From RGIG7213 sp045544195 (lineage in GTDB: Bacteria; Bacillota; Clostridia; Oscillospirales; CAG-272): a DNA stretch of 35,429 nucleotides. Position 1 is the stretch's first letter; every line of letters starts with the position of its first letter. A model generated the notes under the pieces. It was not told where the DNA came from, searched no databases, and saw nothing but the letters and a program-made list of their open reading frames with translations. The stretch spans positions 1-35,429 of the forward strand of contig JAZPYO010000003.1 of the NCBI GenBank assembly GCA_045544195.1, read 5' to 3'. Shown here one piece after another: positions 32,144 to 35,429 of the stretch. Position numbers and translations under genes: made by a program.

Positions 32144-33976
32144 ATGAGATCGTTCAAAAGAATGATAGCGATGTGTATGACGGTCGCTTTGCTTATATCG
32201 TGCATACCGATCGTATCGAACGCAGTTTCTTACTCAGGCTCGTCATCGTATATGTCGGGCAGGTATTACCGTGCGTTGTCGGCTTTGACGCTTACGGGCG
32301 ATCAGCGTACAGACATCGTAAACGTCGCAAGATCGCAGATAGGATATCAGGAGGGCTCAAGCTCCTCACAGCTTTCGGGCGAGGTTGCGGGAGCATACAA
32401 TTACACAGAGTACGGCAGATGGTACACCGCCCACAAGGGCACAAGCTATAACCACATTTCTTCTCAGTGGTGCGCTATGTTCGTTTCGTGGTGTGCGTAC
32501 AATGCGGGCGTAAGCTCAAGCATCGTTCCGTACGCTCAGTATACTGAGGATCAGGTCGCTCCCTTTCACCGCCAGGGCAGATCGTACAGATGGTCAACGG
32601 TCCTTGCAGGCGGATACACCCCTCAGCCGGGTGATATAGTATTCTTCCTTTCCGACTCGTCTGCCGCATCGGGCAGAACGGTAAACCACGTAGGTATCGT
32701 ATCGGGCTGGGACGGAAATACGCTTTATACGATCGAGGGCAACACGTCGCCCGTCACATTCGATACGAACGGCGGATGTGCCGCAGACAAATCGTATTCA
32801 AGATCGAGCACGTATCCTGAATACATCTGCTCGCCCGCATACGTCAATACAGACCCCATTCCTCAGGCGCTGCGCAGCGTAGTATTCGATCACGTTTACT
32901 ATTACAGCGCTTACGCAGATCTTTACAATGCGTTGGGCACTGATAAAATGACCCTTTACAAGCACTTCAAGGACAACGGCATCACCGAGGGAAGAGCCGG
33001 CAGTGCTATCCTTGATATAAAATACTATCTTGAAAACAACGTTGATCTTACTGCGGCGTTTGACAATACCGAGGACGCATTCGAGCATTACATAAAATCC
33101 GGCTTCGACGAGGTTCGTTACACGGCTCCAAGTGCCGATTTAGGTGAGATATACGCAACGATAAATTATCCCAACGGCGACGGCGATCTTGTGCTTGACG
33201 TCGATTCTGACAATAACGTAATAGTATCGCAAAGAAGCGACAGCGACTCACAGATATGGCACATAAAGCCGAACGGCGATACATCGTATACCGTTAAAAA
33301 TCTTGCATCGGGCCTTGTGCTTGACGTATACGCAGGCAGTAACGATTCAGGATCAAACGTGCAGGTATACGAATCAAACGGCTCAAACGCACAAAAGTGG
33401 TTCTTCCACGAATACACGACGAAAGGCACGTACGTTATAAGATCTCTGTGCGGTGCTACGTGCGTTATTGACGTTCACGGTGCATCGAAGAACGCAGGGG
33501 CAAACGTACAGATGTACACGTACGATGCTTCCGCTGCCCAGAAATTCACGATAACGGCAGTTGCATCGCCTGAGGAAAGAAACTTCAACACCGAAAGCGG
33601 CTTTGAGGTGAAGGAAAACGGCGGCGAAACGCTTATAACGGGCTTTGAAGCAGGCTCTGATATTTCGTCCGTTGCAGACGCTCTGAGCGACGATTTCAAG
33701 GTGTTTGACGAAAACGGCACGGAAATAAAGACAGGCGCGCTTTGCACAGGCTACGTTATCAAAAAATACGTTAACGGTCTGTATGCAAACAAGGCAGTAG
33801 TTATCGTCAGCGGCGATATTACAGGCGACGGTAAGATATCCGCAAAGGATATAATAAGGGCAAAGAAGAGATCCGGCGGTGTACCCATCAGCGGATACGT
33901 TGAATCTATCGACATCGACGGCGACGGAATAGTAACACCCAATGATATTTCTTCAATGTCAGGTATGGTAAAATAA
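32144..33976 (+). CDS. Secreted CHAP-domain hydrolase with ricin-type lectin and dockerin modules
   Basis: A 610-aa secreted protein. The signal peptide spans about residues 1-27. A CHAP/NlpC-like amidase or peptidase domain follows (about 50-235) with Cys110 (QWCAMFVSWCA) and His182 (NHVGIV) as likely catalytic residues. Two short repeats of a helical motif (about 250-286 and 288-326, YYxxxxDLxxAFxxxxxAxxHYxxxGxxEGR-like) come next. A ricin-B-type lectin domain (about 335-475) has QIW, QKW and QKF motifs. The C-terminus is a dockerin: GDITGDGKISAKD and IDIDGDGIVTPND, the paired calcium loops. The protein probably cuts peptidoglycan and is held in a cohesin-based complex or on the surface. 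AAAGGAA precedes the start, and it has its own promoter. Confidence 0.9.
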   Translation: MRSFKRMIAMCMTVALLISCIPIVSNAVSYSGSSSYMSGRYYRALSALTLTGDQRTDIVNVARSQIGYQEGSSSSQLSGEVAGAYNYTEYGRWYTAHKGTSYNHISSQWCAMFVSWCAYNAGVSSSIVPYAQYTEDQVAPFHRQGRSYRWSTVLAGGYTPQPGDIVFFLSDSSAASGRTVNHVGIVSGWDGNTLYTIEGNTSPVTFDTNGGCAADKSYSRSSTYPEYICSPAYVNTDPIPQALRSVVFDHVYYYSAYADLYNALGTDKMTLYKHFKDNGITEGRAGSAILDIKYYLENNVDLTAAFDNTEDAFEHYIKSGFDEVRYTAPSADLGEIYATINYPNGDGDLVLDVDSDNNVIVSQRSDSDSQIWHIKPNGDTSYTVKNLASGLVLDVYAGSNDSGSNVQVYESNGSNAQKWFFHEYTTKGTYVIRSLCGATCVIDVHGASKNAGANVQMYTYDASAAQKFTITAVASPEERNFNTESGFEVKENGGETLITGFEAGSDISSVADALSDDFKVFDENGTEIKTGALCTGYVIKKYVNGLYANKAVVIVSGDITGDGKISAKDIIRAKKRSGGVPISGYVESIDIDGDGIVTPNDISSMSGMVK

Positions 33977-33990
33977 AAAAGCATAAAAAA

Positions 33991-34071
33991 TATCCCGCAG
34001 ACGTTTCTCTGTTGTTCTTAACGGAGAGCTTGCGGACACAGATCGGCAGAGAACTTGTTTTCGCTGCCGAT
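33991..34071 (+). terminator. Two hairpins after the dockerin gene
   Basis: The first is a long imperfect hairpin (CCGCA...TGCGG outer arms, CTCTGTT with AACGGAG inner arms, about 33993-34038). The second pairs ATCGGCAG (34042-34049) with CTGCCGAT (34064-34071) and is followed by TTGTGTT. The second shares the ATCGGCAG core with the terminators at 354 and 12438. Together they probably end the dockerin transcript. Confidence 0.55.
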
Positions 34072-34083
34072 TTGTGTTATAAT
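34055..34083 (+). promoter_or_regulatory. Candidate promoter upstream of the GNAT region
   Basis: TTGTTT (34055-34060), 17 bases, TATAAT (34078-34083). The -35 lies in the loop of the second hairpin. If used, it gives a leader of about 240 nt before the GNAT gene. Confidence 0.45.
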
Positions 34084-34330
34084 GGTGCTAACGAAAAGCC
34101 TTACTCCGAAAGAAAGGCATCACGCGAAGCGTGACGGAAGGAGCCGGCGTAACTTCAGGTTTGGATAAATCTTATTGTATCGCGCTCTCCCTCAGCCGCC
34201 TACATCGCCAGACACGCGCAGCTTCAGGGGCATGAGCTTTGCCCTATGCCCGCGTTGCTTGCAACGCTGTAATACAAGGGCGAAACCGGCGATAAAACAG
34301 AACGATAAGAATTTTACGAGGTGATATGAG
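34084..34330 (+). other. Hairpin-rich non-coding stretch, probably degraded repeat DNA
   Basis: No ORF is present. Short stems are seen: CACGC-GAA-GCGTG (about 34121-34133), GGCAT...ATGCC (about 34230-34251) and GCGTTGC-TT-GCAACGC (about 34254-34269). The fragments CTCCCTCAGCCGCCT and CTCCGAAAGAAAGGC resemble the small dispersed repeats common in gut Clostridia (from memory). It may be a worn copy of such an element forming the 5' leader of the GNAT gene. Confidence 0.45.
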
Positions 34331-35137
34331 ATGGAATACATAAAAGCAACAGAAAAGGATTTGGAACAAATAGTAATATTAGTGCAAGAAACTATAAAGA
34401 CAATATATCCTAAATATTATCCGAAAGAAATTGTTGATTTTTTTTGTGAACTTCATTGCCGAGAGAATATATCTAAAGACATTGAAGCCGGCTTAGTTGG
34501 TGTTTTGAAAAAGGATGATCAAATTCTGGGGACAGGCTGCTATAAAGAAAATCACATTACAAGGGTATATGTGAATTCTGCATTTCAAAAGCAGGGATAC
34601 GGCAGCTATATTATGCAATGTTTAGAAAATGAAATAGGATTGCAACATGATACTGTGTGTCTGGATGCCTCTTTGCCTGCAAGTCATTTGTATGAGAAAA
34701 GAGGTTATAAGACAATAAAGCATGAACGTTGGAATGTTGAAAATGGTGTAGTACTCGTATATGAAATTATGGAAAAACGATTAGTGAAATGCTCGACAAG
34801 TATTTGCTATAATGAGAAATTTTTTGTTCCGCGAGAAAATACAGAGAATGGTGAAGTTAGTGGAAACACCATATTCTCATACTACCAAGACGGTAATATT
34901 TTATGGGCAGATTATTCAGGTGGAGAGGTTGTTAGAGGTCATTTAATAGGAACGGTAGCAGAGAATGGCGAACTCGATTTTTATTATCAGCACGTAAATG
35001 TGCAAAAACAAATACGAGTTGGGGTTTGCCATAGCGTTCCGAAAGTTTTAGAAAATGGTAAAATCGAGCTTTCCGAAAAATGGAAATGGTTAAATGGAGA
35101 TAAATCAGAAGGTAGTTCGCTTCTGGTAGAGGTTTGA
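34331..35137 (+). CDS. GNAT acetyltransferase fused to an extra C-terminal domain
   Basis: A 268-aa protein. Residues 1-150 are a GNAT-fold N-acetyltransferase with the acetyl-CoA loop VNSAFQKQGYGSYIMQCLE and the LYEKRGYK end. Residues about 155-268 match a small beta-rich domain often found alone and labelled N-acetylglutamate synthase-like (RENTENGEVSGNTIFSYYQDG, WADYSGGEVVRGHLIGT, WKWLNGDKSEG); that label is weakly founded. The substrate is unknown. GAGGTGAT lies 5 bases before the ATG. The gene is clearly more AT-rich than the core genes, which suggests horizontal gain. Confidence 0.82.
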   Translation: MEYIKATEKDLEQIVILVQETIKTIYPKYYPKEIVDFFCELHCRENISKDIEAGLVGVLKKDDQILGTGCYKENHITRVYVNSAFQKQGYGSYIMQCLENEIGLQHDTVCLDASLPASHLYEKRGYKTIKHERWNVENGVVLVYEIMEKRLVKCSTSICYNEKFFVPRENTENGEVSGNTIFSYYQDGNILWADYSGGEVVRGHLIGTVAENGELDFYYQHVNVQKQIRVGVCHSVPKVLENGKIELSEKWKWLNGDKSEGSSLLVEV

Positions 35138-35253
35138 TTGTATATTAATGGATGAATTTTAAATTAGAAGCACGAACAAATTTCAGTTTGGTGGAGTGTC
35201 AAATTCCAATAGGTCGAACAGTTAGGAAAATAAGAATTTGTGGAGATACCCTT

Positions 35254-35429
35254 ATGGAATGGTTTAATGTATTTGGTTTGGTTTTCATAGTTGTTATTAT
35301 GATTCCGAACATTGTTTTTGCAGTTAGATGTAAAGATGGTTTTGAAAACAGTTGGAACAACAAAGCAGTCGAAATTATTGAACAAATCGGAAGAGTCGGT
35401 TGCTTTGGATTTATGGTTTTCAATGTTCC
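35254..35429 (+). CDS. Membrane protein, cut by the window edge
   Basis: An open frame beginning MEWFNVFGLVFIVVIMIPNI and running off the window after 58 codons. The first 25 residues form a hydrophobic helix, then a short charged loop (RCKDGFENSWNNK) and the start of a second hydrophobic stretch (VGCFGFMVF). GGAGA lies 8 bases before the ATG. Small multi-helix proteins with this beginning occur in Clostridia as uncharacterised proteins; the rest is needed to judge. AT-rich like the GNAT gene before it. Confidence 0.65.
   Translation, partial: MEWFNVFGLVFIVVIMIPNIVFAVRCKDGFENSWNNKAVEIIEQIGRVGCFGFMVFNV

Noticed and set aside
34084..34330. Riboswitch or T-box leader upstream of the GNAT gene
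   Set aside because: No T-box sequence, specifier loop or recognised aptamer core was seen; short stems and repeat-like fragments explain the region better.

Overview
The window looks like a chromosomal segment of a low-to-mid GC, spore-forming Clostridia member, most likely an anaerobic gut Oscillospiraceae/Ruminococcaceae. The evidence is the sporulation genes (spoVAC, ylbJ-like, yqfC, yqfD), a Gram-positive division cluster (sepF, divIVA, yggS), ireB, yqhQ, and a secreted CHAP protein with a C-terminal dockerin, the module that binds cohesins in ruminococcal and clostridial cellulosomes. Species cannot be fixed from sequence alone; a relative of [Eubacterium] siraeum or Ruminococcus is a guess.

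Layout. Positions 1-398: an outward promoter at the left edge, a block of nested tandem repeats, and the terminator of an orphan ABC-type solute-binding lipoprotein (minus strand) that has a consensus promoter. Positions 2020-7775 (plus): lepA, hemW, a lipoprotein, a citramalate synthase, and ireB with its own promoter. Positions 7803-8035: tRNA-Arg(ACG) with promoter, leader hairpin and a very strong terminator. Positions 8036-9424: an AT-richer accessory stretch holding two arrays of short GC-rich palindromes. Between them is a compact cassette (promoter, four-helix-bundle protein, overlapping 67-aa ORF, terminator); a lipoprotein gene follows the second array. Then spoVAC (minus), a C39-like peptidase/amidase fusion and nfo (plus).

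Positions 12480-18805 (minus strand): yqhQ, prmC, ddl, murI, an ASRT-family gene and a THUMP/RlmL-type methyltransferase, closely packed. An AT-rich glycosyltransferase gene follows and is bracketed by a perfect 49-bp direct repeat of the methyltransferase's 3' end. This looks like a roughly 1.08-kb insertion that rebuilt the end of the gene it entered. Then a galactokinase-family gene (minus) and a small hypothetical gene (plus).

Positions 20729-29260 (minus strand): a long operon read from a perfect TTGACA-17-TATAAT promoter: miaA, HlyD-like adaptor, tldD, tldE, yggS, sepF, (intrinsic-terminator-like hairpin), divIVA, lspA, rluD-like. It couples tRNA modification, peptide processing, PLP homeostasis, cell division and lipoprotein maturation. 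Positions 29288-31993: a small cysteine-rich protein gene, then divergent ylbJ-like and yqfC-yqfD sporulation genes. Positions 32054-33976: the dockerin-bearing CHAP/ricin protein. The right end (about 34080-35429) is AT-rich and looks acquired: hairpin-rich DNA, a GNAT acetyltransferase fused to a second domain, and a membrane-protein gene cut by the window edge.

The strongest points for follow-up are the 49-bp repeat-bounded glycosyltransferase insertion and the palindrome-array/four-helix-bundle cassette beside the tRNA.
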